A model generated the notes under the pieces. That model made no database searches. It was not told the origin of the DNA and saw only the letters and a program-made list of their open reading frames with translations. Below are positions 15,401 to 31,500 of a stretch of 64,000 bases of DNA, piece after piece. The stretch spans positions 21,743,892-21,807,891 of the forward strand of contig NC_135562.1 of NCBI RefSeq assembly GCF_964340395.1. The letters run 5' to 3'. The stretch's first letter is position 1. Every line of letters begins with the position of its first letter. The position numbers and the translations under genes are program-made. The DNA comes from Glandiceps talaboti. Lineage: Eukaryota; Hemichordata; Enteropneusta; Spengelidae.

Positions 15401-17530
15401 TTGGGAAGAAATATTGGGCAACAAAATTTAATGACCATTCTCAGTAATTGTACAATTCCAAAATCTTCACTTACTTCTTCCACTTCTTGATTGGCTGTCG
15501 TTCATCTGCCATCTGTGTTCGTGTCATCTTCCGTGACCTTGAGTTCCATCCTGAAAGGAATGAATCAAACAATACAGTATAAACTTATTGATGGAATGAA
15601 ATAAGAGTTAGTTAGATTCTAATATTTACTCTTAAAGTTGCCACTACTCAATTTAACCTTTTTGAAAAGATATTACCACGGATAATACAATTCTGTTCAT
15701 CTCCAGTATTTCTTCATTCTGCTACAATCTACTTGTGACATAAGGTTGTCATTACTTGTTGTGTGCTTAGTACTGACAAAAGAACCTTTTGATAACTTAT
15801 ACTTTCCATTGCAGATGGGAAGAAATATTGGGCAACAAAAGTTAATGACCATTCTCAGTAATTATACAATTCCAAAATCTTCACTTACTTCTTCCACTTC
15901 TTGATTGGCTGTCTGGTGTTCATCTGCCATCTGTGTTCGTGTCATCTTCCGTGACCTTGAGTTCCATCCTGAAAGGAATGAATCAAACAATACAGTATAA
16001 GCTTATTGATGGAATGAAATAACAGTTATTTAGATTCTAATATTTACTCTTAAAGTTGCCACTACTCAATTTAACCTTTTTGAAAAGATATTACCATGGA
16101 TAATACAAATCTGTTCATCTCCAAAATATTTCTTCATTCTGCTACAATCTACTTGTGACATAAGGTTGTCATTCCTTGTCGTGTGCTTAGTACTGACAAA
16201 AGAACTTTTTGATAACTTATACTTTCCATTGCAGAAGGGAAGAAATATTGGGCAACAAAATTTAATGACCATTCTCAGTAATTATACAATTCCAAAATCT
16301 TCACTTACTTCTTTCACTTCTTGATTGGCTGTCTGGTGTTCATCTGCCATCTGTGTTCGTGTCATCTTCCGTGACCTTGAGTTCCATCCTGAAAGGAATA
16401 AATCAAACAATACAGTATAAACTTATTGATGGAATGAAATAAGAGTTATTTAGATTCTTATATTTAATCTTAAAGTTGCCACTACTCAATTTAACCTTTT
16501 TGAAAAGATGTTACCACGGATAATACAATTCTGTTCATCTCCAATATTTCTTCATTCTGCTACAATCTACTTGTGACATCAGGTTGTCATTACTTGTTCT
16601 GTGCTTAATACTGACAAAAGAACTTTTTGATAACTTATACCTTCCATTGCAGATGGGAAGAAATATTGGGCAACAAAATTTAATGACCATTCTCAGTAAT
16701 TATACAATTCCAAAATCTTCACTTACTTCTTTCACTTCTTGATTGGCTGTCTGGTGTTCATCTGCCATCTGTGTTCGTGTCATCTTCCGTGACTTTCAGT
16801 TCCATCCTGAAAGGAATGAATCAAACAATACAGTATAAACTTATTGATGGAATGAAATAACAGTTATTTAGATTCTAATATTTACTCTTAAAGTTGCCAC
16901 TACTGAATTTAACCTTTTTGAAAAGATATTACCACGGATAATACAATTCTGTTCATCTCCAAAATACTTCTTCATTCTGCTACAATCTACTTGTGACATA
17001 AGGTTGTTATTACTTGTCGTGTGCTTAGTACTGACAAAAGAACCTTTTGATAACTTATACTTTCCATTGCAGATGGGAAGAAATATTGGGCAAGAAAATT
17101 TAATGACCATTCTCAGTAATTATACAATTCCAAAATCTTCACTTACTTCTTCCACTTCTTGAGTGGCTGTCTGGTGTTCATCTGCCATCTGTGTTCGTGT
17201 CATCTTCCTTGACCTTGGGTTCCATCCTGAAAGGAATGAATCAAACAACACAGTATAAACTTATTGATGGAATGAAATAACAGTTATTTAGATTCTAATA
17301 TTTACTCTTAAAGTTGCCACTACTCAATTTAACCTTTTTGAAAAGATATTACCACGGATAATACAATTCTGTTCATCTCCAAAATATTTCTTCATTCTGC
17401 TACAATCTACTTGTGACATAAGGTTGTCATTCCTTGTCGTGTGCTTAGTAATGACAAAAGAACTTTTTGATAACTTATACTTTCCATTGCAGAAGGGAAG
17501 AAATATTGGGCAACAAAATTTAATGACCAT
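12448..17530. repeat. 12-monomer higher-order block, copy 2
   Basis: This is the direct tandem copy of the preceding 12-monomer block. It keeps the 7 bp that copy 1 lacks near 12166 (here near 17184) and carries its own private changes, such as ATTACAAAATC at about 13782 and GGAATGCATC at about 15145. Only about half a dozen differences were visible over 5 kb, so the duplication is recent compared with ordinary monomer-to-monomer divergence in the array. Confidence 0.85.
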
Positions 17531-20500
17531 TCTCAGTAATTATACAATTCCAAAATCTTCACTTACTTCTTTCACTTCTTGATTGGCTGTCTGGTGTTCA
17601 TCTGCCATCTGTGTTCGTGTCATCTTCCGTGACCTTCAGTTCCATCCTGAAAGGAATAAATCAAACAATACAGTATAAACTTATTGATGGAATGAAATAA
17701 GAGTTATTTAGATTCTAATATTTACTCTTAAAGTTGCCACTACTCAATTTAACCTTTTTGAAAAGATATTACCACGGATAATACAATTCTGTTCATCTCC
17801 AAAATACTTCTTCATTCTGCTACAATCTACTTGTGACATAAGGTTGTCATTACTTGTTGTGTGCTTAGTACTGACAAAAGATCCTTTTGATAACTTATAC
17901 TTTCCATTGCAGATGGGAAGAAATATTGGGCAACAAAAGTTAATGACCATTCTCAGTAATTATACAATTCCAAAATCTTCACTTACTTCTTCCACTTCTT
18001 GATTGGCTGTCTGGTGTTCATCTGCCATCTGTGTTCGTGTCATCTTCCGTGACCTTGAGTTCCATCCTGAAAGGAATGAATCAAACAATACAGTATAAGC
18101 TTATTGATGGAATGAAATAACAGTTATTTAGATTCTAATATTTACTCTTAAAGTTGCCACTACTCAATTTAACCTTTTTGAAAAGATATTACCACGGATA
18201 ATACAATTCTGTTCATCTCCAAAATACTTCTTCATTCTGCTACAATCTACTTGTGACATCAGGTTGTCATTACTTGTCGTGTGCTTAGTACTGACAAAAG
18301 AACTTTTAGATAACTTATACTTTCCATTGCAGATGGGAAGAAATATTGGGCAACAAAATTTAATGACCATTCTCAGTAATTATACAATTCCAAAATCTTC
18401 ACTTACTTCTTCCACTTCTTGATTGGCTGTCTGGTGTTCATCTGCCATCTGTGTTCGTGTCATCTTCCTTGACCTTGGGTTCCATCCGAAAGGAATGAAT
18501 CAAACAATACAGTATAAACTTATTGATGGAATGAAATAAGAGTTATTTAGATTCTAATATTTACTCTTAAAGTTGCCACTACTCAATTTAACCTTTTTGA
18601 AAAGAGATTACCACGTATAATACAATTCTGTTCATCTCCAGTATTTCTTCATTCTGCTACAATCTACTTGTGACATTAGGTTGTCATTACTTGTTCTGTG
18701 CTTAATACTGACAAAAGAACTTTTTGATAACTTATACTTTCCATTGCAGATGGGAAGAAATATTGGGCAACAAAATTTAATGACCATTCTCAGTAATTAT
18801 ACAATTCCAAAATCTTCACTTACTTCTTCCACTTCTTGATTGGCTGTCTGGTGTTCATCTGCCATCTGTGTTCGTGTCATCTTCCGTGACCTTGAGTTCC
18901 ATCCTGAAAGGAATGAATCAAACAACACAGTATAAACTTATTGATGGAATGAAATAACAGTTATTTAGATTCTAATACTTACTCTTAAAGTTGCCACTAC
19001 TCAATTTAACCTTTTTGAAAAGATATTACCACGGATAATACAATTCTGTTCATCTCCAGTATTTCTTCATTCTGCTACAATCTACTTGTGACATCAGGTT
19101 GTCATTACTTGTCGTGTGCTTAGTACTGACAAAAGAACTTTTTGATAACTTATACTTTCCATTGCAGATGGGAAGAAATATTGGGCAACAAAATTTAATG
19201 ACCATTCTCAGTAATTATACAATTCCAAAATCTTCACTTACTTCTTCCACTTCTTGATTGGCTGCCTGGTGTTCATCTGCCATCTGTGTTCGTGTCATCT
19301 TCCGTGACCTTGAGTTCCATCCTGAAAGGAATGAATCAAACAATACAGTATAAACTTATTGATGGAATGAAATAACAGTTATTTAGATTCTAATATTTAC
19401 TCTTAAAGTTGCCACTACTCAATTTAACCTTTTTGAAAAGATATTACCACGGATAATACAATTCTGTTCATCTCCAGTATTTCTTCATTCTGCTACAATC
19501 TACTTGTGACATCAGGTTGTCATTACTTGTCGTGTGCTTAGTACTGACAAAAGAACTTTTTGATAACTTATACTTTCCATTGCAGATGGGAAGAAATATT
19601 GGGCAACAAAATTTAATGACCATTCTCAGTAATTATACAATTCCAAAATCTTCACTTACTTCTTCCACTTCTTGATTGGCTGTCTGGTGTTCATCTGCCA
19701 TCTGTGTTCGTGTCATCTTCCGTGACGTTGAGTTCCATCCTGAAAGGAATGAATCAAACAACACAGTATAAACTTATTGATGGAATGAAATAACAGTTAT
19801 TTAGATTCTAATACTTACTTTTAAAGTTGCCACTACTCAATTTAACCTTTTTGAAAAGAGATTACCATGTATAATACAATTATGTTCATCTCCAGTATTT
19901 CTTCATTTTGCTACAATCTACTTGTGACATAAGGTTGTCATTACTTGTTGTGTGCTTACTACTGACAAAAGAACCTTTTGATAACTTATACTTTCCATTG
20001 CAGATGGGAAGAAATATTGGGCAACAAAATTTAATGACCATTCTCAGTAATTATACAATTCCAAAATCTTCACTTACTTCTTCCACTTCTTGATTGGCTG
20101 TCTGGTGTTCATCTGCCATCTGTGTTCGTGTCATCTTCCGTGACCTTGAGTTCCATCCTGAAAGGAATGAATCAAACAATACAGTATAAACTTATTGATG
20201 GAATGAAATAACAGTTATTTAGATTCTAATATTTTCTCTTAAAGTTGCCACTACTGAATTTAACCTTTTTGAAAAGATATTACCACGGATAATACAATTC
20301 TGTTCATCTCCAAAATACTTCTTCATTCTGCTACAATCTACTTGTGACATCAGGTTGTCATTACTTGTCGTGTGCTTAGTACTGACAAAAGAACTTTTAG
20401 ATAACTTATACTTTCCATTGCAGATGGGAAGAAATATTGGGCAACAAAATTTAATGACCATTCTCAGTAATTATACAATTCCAAAATCTTCACTTACTTC

Positions 20501-23500
20501 TTCCACTTCTTGATTGGCTGTCTGGTGTTCATCTGCCATCTGTGTTCGTGTCATCTTCCGTGACCTTGAGTTCCATCCTGAAAGGAATGAATCAAACAAC
20601 ACAGTATAAACTTATTGATGGAATGAAATAACAGTTATTTAGATTCTAATACTTACTCTTAAAGTTGCCACTACTCAATTTAACCTTTTTGAAAAGATAT
20701 TACCACGGATAATACAATTCTGTTCATCTCCAGTATTTCTTCATTCTGCTACAATCTACTTGTGACATAAGGTTGTCATTACTTGTTGTGTGCTTAGTAC
20801 TGACAAAAGAACCTTTTGATAACTTATACTTTCCATTGCAGATGGGAAGAAATATTGGGCAACAAAAGTTAATGACCATTCTCAGTAATTATACAATTCC
20901 AAAATCTTCACTTACTTCTTCCACTTCTTGATTGGCTGTCTGGTGTTCATCTGCCATCTGTGTTCGTGTCATCTTCCGTGACCTTGAGTTCCATCCTGAA
21001 AGGAATGAATCAAACAATACAGTATAAGCTTATTGATGGAATGAAATAACAGTTATTTAGATTCTAATATTTACTCTTAAAGTTGCCACTACTCAATTTA
21101 ACCTTTTTGAAAAGATATTACCATGGATAATACAAATCTGTTCATCTCCAAAATATTTCTTCATTCTGCTACAATCTACTTGTGACATAAGGTTGTCATT
21201 CCTTGTCGTGTGCTTAGTACTGACAAAAGAACTTTTTGATAACTTATACTTTCCATTGCAGAAGGGAAGAAATATTGGGCAACAAAATTTAATGACCATT
21301 CTCAGTAATTATACAATTCCAAAATCTTCACTTACTTCTTTCACTTCTTGATTGGCTGTCTGGTGTTCATCTGCCATCTGTGTTCGTGTCATCTTCCGTG
21401 ACCTTCAGTTCCATCCTGAAAGGAATAAATCAAACAATACAGTATAAACTTATTGATGGAATGAAATAAGAGTTATTTAGATTCTTATATTTAATCTTAA
21501 AGTTGCCACTACTCAATTTAACCTTTTTGAAAAGATATTACCACAGATAATACAATTCTGTTCATCTCCAATATTTCTTCATTCTGCTACAATCTACTTG
21601 TGACATCAGGTTGTCATTACTTGTTCTGTGCTTAATACTGACAAAAGAACTTTTTGATAACTTATACCTTCCATTGCAGATGGGAAGAAATATTGGGCAA
21701 CAAAATTTAATGACCATTCTCAGTAATTATACAATTCCAAAATCTTCACTTACTTCTTTCACTTCTTGATTGGCTGTCTGGTGTTCATCTGCCATCTGTG
21801 TTCGTGTCATCTTCCTTGACCTTGGGTTCCATCCTGAAAGGAATGAATCAAACAACACAGTATAAACTTATTGATGGAATGAAATAACAGTTATTTAGAT
21901 TCTAATATTTACTCTTAAAGTTGCCACTACTCAATTTAACCTTTTTGAAAAGATATTACCACGGATAATACAATTCTGTTCATCTCCAAAATATTTCTTC
22001 ATTCTGCTACAATCTACTTGTGACATAAGGTTGTCATTACTTGTTGTGTGCTTAGTACTGACAAAAGATCCTTTTGATAACTTATACTTTCCATTGCAGA
22101 TGGGAAGAAATATTGGGCAACAAAAGTTAATGACCATTCTCAGTAATTATACAATTCCAAAATCTTCACTTACTTCTTCCACTTCTTGATTGGCTGTCTG
22201 GTGTTCATCTGCCATCTGTGTTCGTGTCATCTTCCGTGACCTTGAGTTCCATCCTGAAAGGAATGAATCAAACAATACAGTATAAGCTTATTGATGGAAT
22301 GAAATAACAGTTATTTAGATTCTAATATTTACTCTTAAAGTTGCCACTACTCAATTTAACCTTTTTGAAAAGATATTACCACGGATAATACAATTCTGTT
22401 CATCTCCAGTATTTCTTCATTCTGCTACAATCTACTTGTGACATCAGGTTGTCATTACTTGTCGTGTGCTTAGTACTGACAAAAGAACTTTTTGATAACT
22501 TATACTTTCCATTGCAGATGGGAAGAAATATTGGGCAACAAAATTTAATGACCATTCTCAGTAATTATACAATTCCAAAATCTTCACTTACTTCTTCCAC
22601 TTCTTGATTGGCTGTCTGGTGTTCATCTGCCATCTGTGTTCGTGTCATCTTCCGTGACCTTGAGTTCCATCCTGAAAGGAATGAATCAAACAATACAGTA
22701 TAAGCTTATTGATGGAATGAAATAACAGTTATTTAGATTCTAATATTTACTCTTAAAGTTGCCACTACTCAATTTAACCTTTTTGAAAAGATATTACCAC
22801 GGATAATACAATTCTGTTCATCTCCAGTATTTCTTCATTCTGCTACAATCTACTTGTGACATCAGGTTGTCATTACTTGTTGTGTGCTTAGTACTGACAA
22901 AAGAACTTTTTGATAACTTATACTTTCCATTGCAGATGGGAAGAAATATTGGGCAACAAAATTTAATGACCATTCTCAGTAATTATACAATTCCAAAATC
23001 TTCACTTACTTCTTCCACTTCTTGATTGGCTGTCTGGTGTTCATCTGCCATCTGTGTTCGTGTCATCTTCCGTGACCTTGAGTTCCATCCTGAAAGGAAT
23101 GAATCAAACAACACAGTATAAACTTATTGATGGAATGAAATAACAGTTATTTAGATTCTAATACTTACTTTTAAAGTTGCCACTACTCAATTTAACCTTT
23201 TTGAAAAGAGATTACCACGTATAATACAATTCTGTTCATCTCCAGTATTTCTTCATTTTGCTACAATCTACTTGTGACATAAGGTTGTCATTACTTGTTG
23301 TGTGCTTAGTACTGACAAAAGAACCTTTTGATAACTTATACTTTCCATTGCAGATGGGAAGAAATATTGGGCAACAAAATTTAATGACCATTCTCAGTAA
23401 TTATACAATTCCAAAATCTTCACTTACTTCTTCCACTTCTTGATTGGCTGTCTGGTGTTCATCTGCCATCTGTGTTCGTGTCATCTTCCGTGACCTTGAG

Positions 23501-25999
23501 TACCATCCTGAAAGGAATGAATCAAACAATACAGTATAAACTTATTGATGGAATGAAATAACAGTTATTTAGATTCTAATATTTTCTCTTAAAGTTGCCA
23601 CTACTGAATTTAACCTTTTTGAAAAGATATTACCACGGATAATACAATTCTGTTCATCTCCAAAATACTTCTTCATTCTGCTACAATCTACTTGTGACAT
23701 CAGGTTGTCATTACTTGTCGTGTGCTTAGTACTGACAAAAGAACTTTTAGATAACTTATACTTTCCATTGCAGATGGGAAGAAATATTGGGCAACAAAAT
23801 TTAATGACCATTCTCAGTAATTATACAATTCCAAAATCTTCACTTACTTCTTCCACTTCTTGATTGGCTGTCTGGTGTTCATCTGCCATCTGTGTTCGTG
23901 TCATCTTCCGTGACCTTGAGTTCCATCCTGAAAGGAATGAATCAAACAACACAGTATAAACTTATTGATGGAATGAAATAACAGTTATTTAGATTCTAAT
24001 ACTTACTCTTAAAGTTGCCACTACTCAATTTAACCTTTTTGAAAAGAGATTACCACATATAATACAATTCTGTTCATCTCCAGTATTTCTTCATTCTGCT
24101 ACAATCTACTTGTGACATAAGGTTGTCATTACTTGTTGTGTGCTTAGAACTGACAAAAGAACCTTTTGATAACTTATACTTTCCATTGCAGATGGGAAGA
24201 AATATTGGGCAACAAAATTTAATGACCATTCTCAGTAATTATACAATTCCAAAATCTTCACTTACTTCTTCCACTTCTTGATTGGCTGTCTGGAGTTCAT
24301 GTGCCATCTGTGTTCGTGTCATCTTCCGTGACCTTGAGTTCCATCCTGAAAGGAATGATTCAAACAATACAGTATAAACTTATTGATGGAATGAAATAAG
24401 AGTTATTTAGATTCTAATATTTACTCTTAAAGTTGCCACTACTCAATTTAACCTTTTTGAAAAGATATTACCATGGATAATACAAATCTGTTCATCTCCA
24501 AAATATTTCTTCATTCTGCTACAATCCACTTGTGACATAAGGTTGTCATTCCTTGTCGTGTGCTTAGTACTGATAAAAGAACTTTTTGATAACTTATACT
24601 TTCCATTGAAGATGGGAAGAAATATTGGGCAACAAAATTTAATGACCATTCTCAGTAATTATACAATTCCAAAATCTTCACTTACTTCTTTCACTTCTTG
24701 ATTGGTTGTCTGGTGTTCATCTGCCATCTGTGTTCGTGTCATCTTCCGTGACCTTGAGTTCCATCCTGAAAGAAATAAATCAAACAATACAGTATAAACT
24801 TATTGATGGAATGAAATAACAGTTATTTAGATTCTAATATTTACTCTTCAAGTTGCCACTACTCAATTTAACCTTTTTGAAAAGATATTACCACGGATAA
24901 TACAATTCCGTTCATCTCCAATATTTCTTCATTCTGCTACAATCTACTTGTGACATAAGGTTGTCATTACTTGTTCTGTGCTTAGAACTGACAAAAGAAC
25001 CTTTTGATAACTTATACTTTCCATTGCAGATGGGAAGAAATATTGGGCAACAAAATTTAATGACCATTCTCAGTAATTATACAATTCCAAAATCTTCACT
25101 TACTTCTTCCACTTCTTGATTGGCTGTCTGGTGTTCATCTGCCATCTGTGTTCGTGTCATCTTCCGTGACCTTGAGTTCCATCCTGAAAGGAATGAATCA
25201 AACAATACAGTATAAGCTTATTGATGGAATGAAATAACAGTTATTTAGATTCTAATATTTACTCTTAAAGTTGCCACTACTCAATTTAACCTTTTTGAAA
25301 AGATATTACCACGGATAATACAATTCTGTTCATCTCCAAAATACTTCTTCATTCTGCTACAATCTACTTGTGACATCAGGTTGTCATTACTTGTCGTGTG
25401 CTTAGTACTGACAAAAGAACTTTTAGATAATTTATACTTTCCATTGCAGATGGGAAGAAATATTGGGCAACAAAATTTAATGACCATTCTCAGTAATTAT
25501 ACAATTCCAAAATCTTCACTTACTTCTTCCACTTCTTGATTGGCTGTCTGGTGTTCATCTGCCATCTGTGTTCGTGTCATCTTCCTTGACCTTGGGTTCC
25601 ATCCGAAAGGAATGAATCAAACAATACAGTATAAACTTATTGATGGAATGAAATAAGAGTTATTTAGATTCTAATATTTACTCTTAAAGTTGCCACTACT
25701 CAATTTAACCTTTTTGAAAAGAGATTACCACGTATAATACAATTCTGTTCATCTCCAGTATTTCTTCATTCTGCTACAATCTACTTGTGACATTAGGTTG
25801 TCATTACTTGTTCTGTGCTTAATACTGACAAAAGAACTTTTTGATAACTTATACTTTCCATTGCAGAAGGGAAGAAATATTGGGCAACAAAATTTAATGA
25901 CCATTCTCAGTAATTATACAATTCCAAAATCTTCACTTACTTCTTCCACTTCTTGATTGGCTGTCTGGTGTTCATCTGCCATCTGTGTTCGTGTCATCT

Positions 26000-28500
26000 T
26001 CCGTGACCTTGAGTTCCATCCTGAAAGGAATGAATCAAACAACACAGTATAAACTTATTGATGGAATGAAATAACAGTTATTTAGATTCTAATACTTACT
26101 CTTAAAGTTGCCACTACTCAATTTAACCTTTTTGAAAAGAGATTACCACGTATAATACAATTATGTTCATCTCCAGTATTTCTTCATTTGCTACAATCTA
26201 CTTGTGACATAAGGTTGTCATTACTTGTTGTGTGCTTAGTACTGACAAAAGAACCTTTTGATAACTTATACTTTCCATTGCAGATGGGAAGAAATATTGG
26301 GCAACAAAATTTAATGACCATTCTCAGTAATTATACAATTCCAAAATCTTCACTTACTTCTTCCACTTCTTGATTGGCTGCCTGGTGTTCATCTGCCATC
26401 TGTGTTCGTGTCATCTTCCGTGACCTTGAGTTCCATCCTGAAAGGAATGAATCAAACAATACAGTATAAACTTATTGATGGAATGAAATAACAGTTATTT
26501 AGATTCTAATATTTACTCTTAAAGTTGCCACTACTCAATTTAACCTTTTTGAAAAGATATTACCACGGATAATACAATTCTGTTCATCTCCAGTATTTCT
26601 TCATTCTGCTACAATCTACTTGTGACATCAGGTTGTCATTACTTGTCGTGTGCTTAGTACTGACAAAAGAACCTTTTGATAACTTATACTTTCCATTGCA
26701 GATGGGAAGAAATATTGGGCAACAAAATTTAATGACCATTCTCAGTAATTATACAATTCCAAAATCTTCACTTACTTCTTCCACTTCTTGATTGGCTGTC
26801 TGGTGTTCATCTGCCATCTGTGTTCGTGTCATCTTCCGTGACCTTGAGTTCCATCCTGAAAGGAATGAATCAAACAACACAGTATAAACTTATTGATGGA
26901 ATGAAATAACAGTTATTTAGATTCTAATACTTACTTTTAAAGTTGCCACTACTCAATTTAACCTTTTTGAAAAGAGATTACCACGTATAATACAATTCTG
27001 TTCATCTCCAGTATTTCTTCATTTTGCTACAATCTACTTGTGACATAAGGTTGTCATTACTTGTTGTGTGCTTAGTACTGACAAAAGAACCTTTTGATAA
27101 CTTATACTTTCCATTGCAGATGGGAAGAAATATTGGGCAACAAAATTTAATGACCATTCTCAGTAATTATACAATTCCAAAATCTTCACTTACTTCTTCC
27201 ACTTCTTGATTGGCTGTCTGGTGTTCATCTGCCATCTGTGTTCGTGTCATCTTCCGTGACCTTGAGTACCATCCTGAAAGGAATGAATCAAACAATACAG
27301 TATAAACTTATTGATGGAATGAAATAACAGTTATTTAGATTCTAATATTTTCTCTTAAAGTTGCCACTACTGAATTTAACCTTTTTGAAAAGATATTACC
27401 ACGGATAATACAATTCTGTTCATCTCCAAAATACTTCTTCATTCTGCTACAATCTACTTGTGACATCAGGTTGTCATTACTTGTTGTGTGCTTAGTACTG
27501 ACAAAAGAACTTTTAGATAACTTATACTTTCCATTGCAGATGGGAAGAAATATTGGGCAACAAAATTTAATGACCATTCTCAGTAATTATACAATTCCAA
27601 AATCTTCACTTACTTCTTCCACTTCTTGATTGGCTGTCTGGTGTTCATCTGCCATCTGTGTTCGTGTCATCTTCCGTGACCTTGAGTTCCATCCTGAAAG
27701 GAATGAATCAAACAACACAGTATAAACTTATTGATGGAATGAAATAACAGTTATTTAGATTCTAATACTTACTCTTAAAGTTGCCACTACTCAATTTAAC
27801 CTTTTTGAAAAGAGATTACCACGTATAATACAATTATGTTCATCTCCAGTATTTCTTCATTTTGCTACAATCTACTTGTGACATAAGGTTGTCATTACTT
27901 GTTGTGTGCTTAGTACTGACAAAAGAACCTTTTGATAACTTATACTTTCCATTGCAGATGGGAAGAAATATTGGGCAACAAAATTTAATGACCATTCTCA
28001 GTAATTATACAATTCCAAAATCTTCACTTACTTCTTCCACTTCTTGATTGGCTGTCTGGTGTTCATCTGCCATCTGTGTTCGTGTCATCTTCCGTGACCT
28101 TGAGTACCATCCTGAAAGGAATGAATCAAACAATACAGTATAAACTTATTGATGGAATGAAATAACAGTTATTTAGATTCTAATATTTTCTCTTAAAGTT
28201 GCCACTACTGAATTTAACCTTTTTGAAAAGATATTACCACGGATAATACAATTCTGTTCATCTCCAAAATACTTCTTCATTCTGCTACAATCTACTTGTG
28301 ACATCAGGTTGTCATTACTTGTTGTGTGCTTAGTACTGACAAAAGAACTTTTAGATAACTTATACTTTCCATTGCAGATGGGAAGAAATATTGGGCAACA
28401 AAATTTAATGACCATTCTCAGTAATTATACAATTCCAAAATCTTCACTTACTTCTTCCACTTCTTGATTGGCTGTCTGGTGTTCATCTGCCATCTGTGTT
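26000..28500. repeat. 838-bp dimeric higher-order repeats
   Basis: Two alternating monomer types recur at 838-bp spacing. One type has ATTTTCTCTTAAAG and carries the 80-codon minus-strand frame at 27335 and 28173. The other has CTTCATTTTGC or a 1-bp-shorter form and carries the 61-codon plus-strand frame at 26188, 27024 and 27862. The same pair of types also occurs near 20.0-20.5 and 23.2-23.8 kb, so this dimer has been copied as a unit. Confidence 0.7.
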
Positions 28501-31500
28501 CGTGTCATCTTCCGTGACCTTGAGTTCCATCCTGAAAGGAATGAATCAAACAACACAGTATAAACTTATTGATGGAATGAAATAACAGTTATTTAGATTC
28601 TAATACTTACTCTTAAAGTTGCCACTACTCAATTTAACCTTTTTGAAAAGAGATTACCACATATAATACAATTCTGTTCATCTCCAGTATTTCTTCATTC
28701 TGCTACAATCTACTTGTGACATAAGGTTGTCATTACTTGTTGTGTGCTTAGAACTGACAAAAGAACCTTTTGATAACTTATACTTTCCATTGCAGATGGG
28801 AAGAAATATTGGGCAACAAAATTTAATGACCATTCTCAGTAATTATACAATTCCAAAATCTTCACTTACTTCTTCCACTTCTTGATTGGCTGTCTGGAGT
28901 TCATGTGCCATCTGTGTTCGTGTCATCTTCCGTGACCTTGAGTTCCATCCTGAAAGGAATGATTCAAACAATACAGTATAAACTTATTGATGGAATGAAA
29001 TAACAGTTATTTAGATTCTAATATTTACTCTTAAAGTTGCCACTACTCAATTTAACCTTTTTGAAAAGATATTACCATGGATAATACAAATCTGTTCATC
29101 TCCAAAATATTTCTTCATTCTGCTACAATCCACTTGTGACATAAGGTTGTCATTCCTTGTCGTGTGCTTAGTACTGACAAAAGAACTTTTTGATAACTTA
29201 TACTTTCCATTGAAGATGGGAAGAAATATTGGGCAACAAAATTTAATGACCATTCTCAGTAATTATACAATTCCAAAATCTTCACTTACTTCTTTCACTT
29301 CTTGATTGGTTGTCTGGTGTTCATCTGCCATCTGTGTTCGTGTCATCTTCCGTGACCTTGAGTTCCATCCTGAAAGGAATAAATCAAACAATACAGTATA
29401 AACTTATTGATGGAATGAAATAACAGTTATTTAGATTCTAATATTTACTCTTCAAGTTGCCACTACTCAATTTAACCTTTTTGAAAAGATATTACCACGG
29501 ATAATACAATTCCGTTCATCTCCAATATTTCTTCATTCTGCTACAATCTACTTGTGACATAAGGTTGTCATTACTTGTTCTGTGCTTAGAACTGACAAAA
29601 GAACCTTTTGATATCTTATACTTTCCATTGCAGATGGGAAGAAATATTGGGCAACAAAATTTAATGACCATTCTCAGTAATTATACAATTCCAAAATCTT
29701 CACTTACTTCTTCCACTTCTTGATTGGCTGTCTGGTGTTCATCTGCCATCTGTGTTCGTGTCATCTTCCGTGACCTTGAGTTCCATCCTGAAAGGAATGA
29801 TTCAAACAATACAGTATAAACTTATTGATGGAATGAAATAACAGTTATTTAGATTCTAATATTTACTCTTAAAGTTGCCACTACTCAATTTAACCTTTTT
29901 GAAAAGATATTACAACGGATAATACAATTCTGTTCATCTCCAATATTTCTTCATTCTGCTACAATCTACTTGTGACATATGGTTGTCATTACTTGTCGTG
30001 TGCTTAGTACTGACAAAAGAACTTTTTTAATAACTTATACTTTCCATTGCAGATGGGAAGAAATATTGGGTAACAAAATTTAATGACCATTCTCAGTAAT
30101 TATACAATTCCAAAATCTTCACTTACTTCTTCCACTTCTTGATTGGCTGTCTGGTGTTCATCTGCCATCTGTGTTCGTGTCATCTTCCGTGACCTTCAGT
30201 TCCATCCTGAAAGGAATGAATCAAACAATACAGTATAAACTTATTGATGGAATGAAATAACAGTTATTTAGATTCTAATATTTACTCTTAAAGCTGCCAC
30301 TACTCAATTTAACCTTTTTGAAAAGATATTACCACGGATAATACAATTCTGTTCATCTCCAGTATTTCTTCATTCTGCTACAATCTACTTGTGACACAAG
30401 GTTGTCATTACTTGTTGTGTGCTTAGTACTGACAAAAGAACCTTTTGATAACTTATACTTTCCATTGCAGATGGGAAGAAATATTGGGCAACAAAAGTTA
30501 ATGACCATTCTCAGTAATTATACAATTCCAAAATGTTCACTTACTTCTTTCACTTCTTGATTGGCTGTCTGGTGTTCATCTGCCATCTGTGTTCGTGTCA
30601 TCTTCCGTGACCTTGAGTTCCATCCTGAAAGGAATGATTCAAACAATACAGTATAAACTTATTGATGGAATGAAATAACAGTTATTTAGATTCTAATATT
30701 TACTCTTAAAGTTGCCACTACTCAATTTAACCTTTTTGAAAAGATATTACCATGGATAATACAAATCTGTTCATCTCCAAAATATTTCTTCATTCTGCTA
30801 CAATCCACTTGTGACATAAGGTTGTCATTCCTTGTCGTGTGCTTAGTACTGACAAAAGAACTTTTTGATAACTTATACTTTCCATTGAAGATGGGAAGAA
30901 ATATTGGGCAACAAAATTTAATGACCATTCTCAGTAATTATACAATTCCAAAATCTTCACTTACTTCTTTCACTTCTTGATTGGTTGTCTGGTGTTCATC
31001 TGCCATCTGTGTTCGTGTCATCTTCCGTGACCTTGAGTTCCATCCTGAAAGGAATAAATCAAACAATACAGTATAAACTTATTGATGGAATGAAATAACA
31101 GTTATTTAGATTCTAATATTTACTCTTCAAGTTGCCACTACTCAATTTAACCTTTTTGAAAAGATATTACCACGGATAATACAATTCCGTTCATCTCCAA
31201 TATTTCTTCATTCTGCTACAATCTACTTGTGACATAAGGTTGTCATTACTTGTTCTGTGCTTAGAACTGACAAAAGAACCTTTTGATATCTTATACTTTC
31301 CATTGCAGATGGGAAGAAATATTGGGCAACAAAATTTAATGACCATTCTCAGTAATTATACAATTCCAAAATCTTCACTTACTTCTTCCACTTCTTGATT
31401 GGCTGTCTGGTGTTCATCTGCCATCTGTGTTCGTGTCATCTTCCGTGACCTTGAGTTCCATCCTGAAAGGAATGATTCAAACAATACAGTATAAACTTAT

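Noticed and set aside
19908-20093. 61-codon plus-strand frames (also at 23258, 26188, 27024, 27862)
   Set aside because: They exist only in one monomer variant with a shifted start, opposite to the splice-like signals, and have no recognisable domain.
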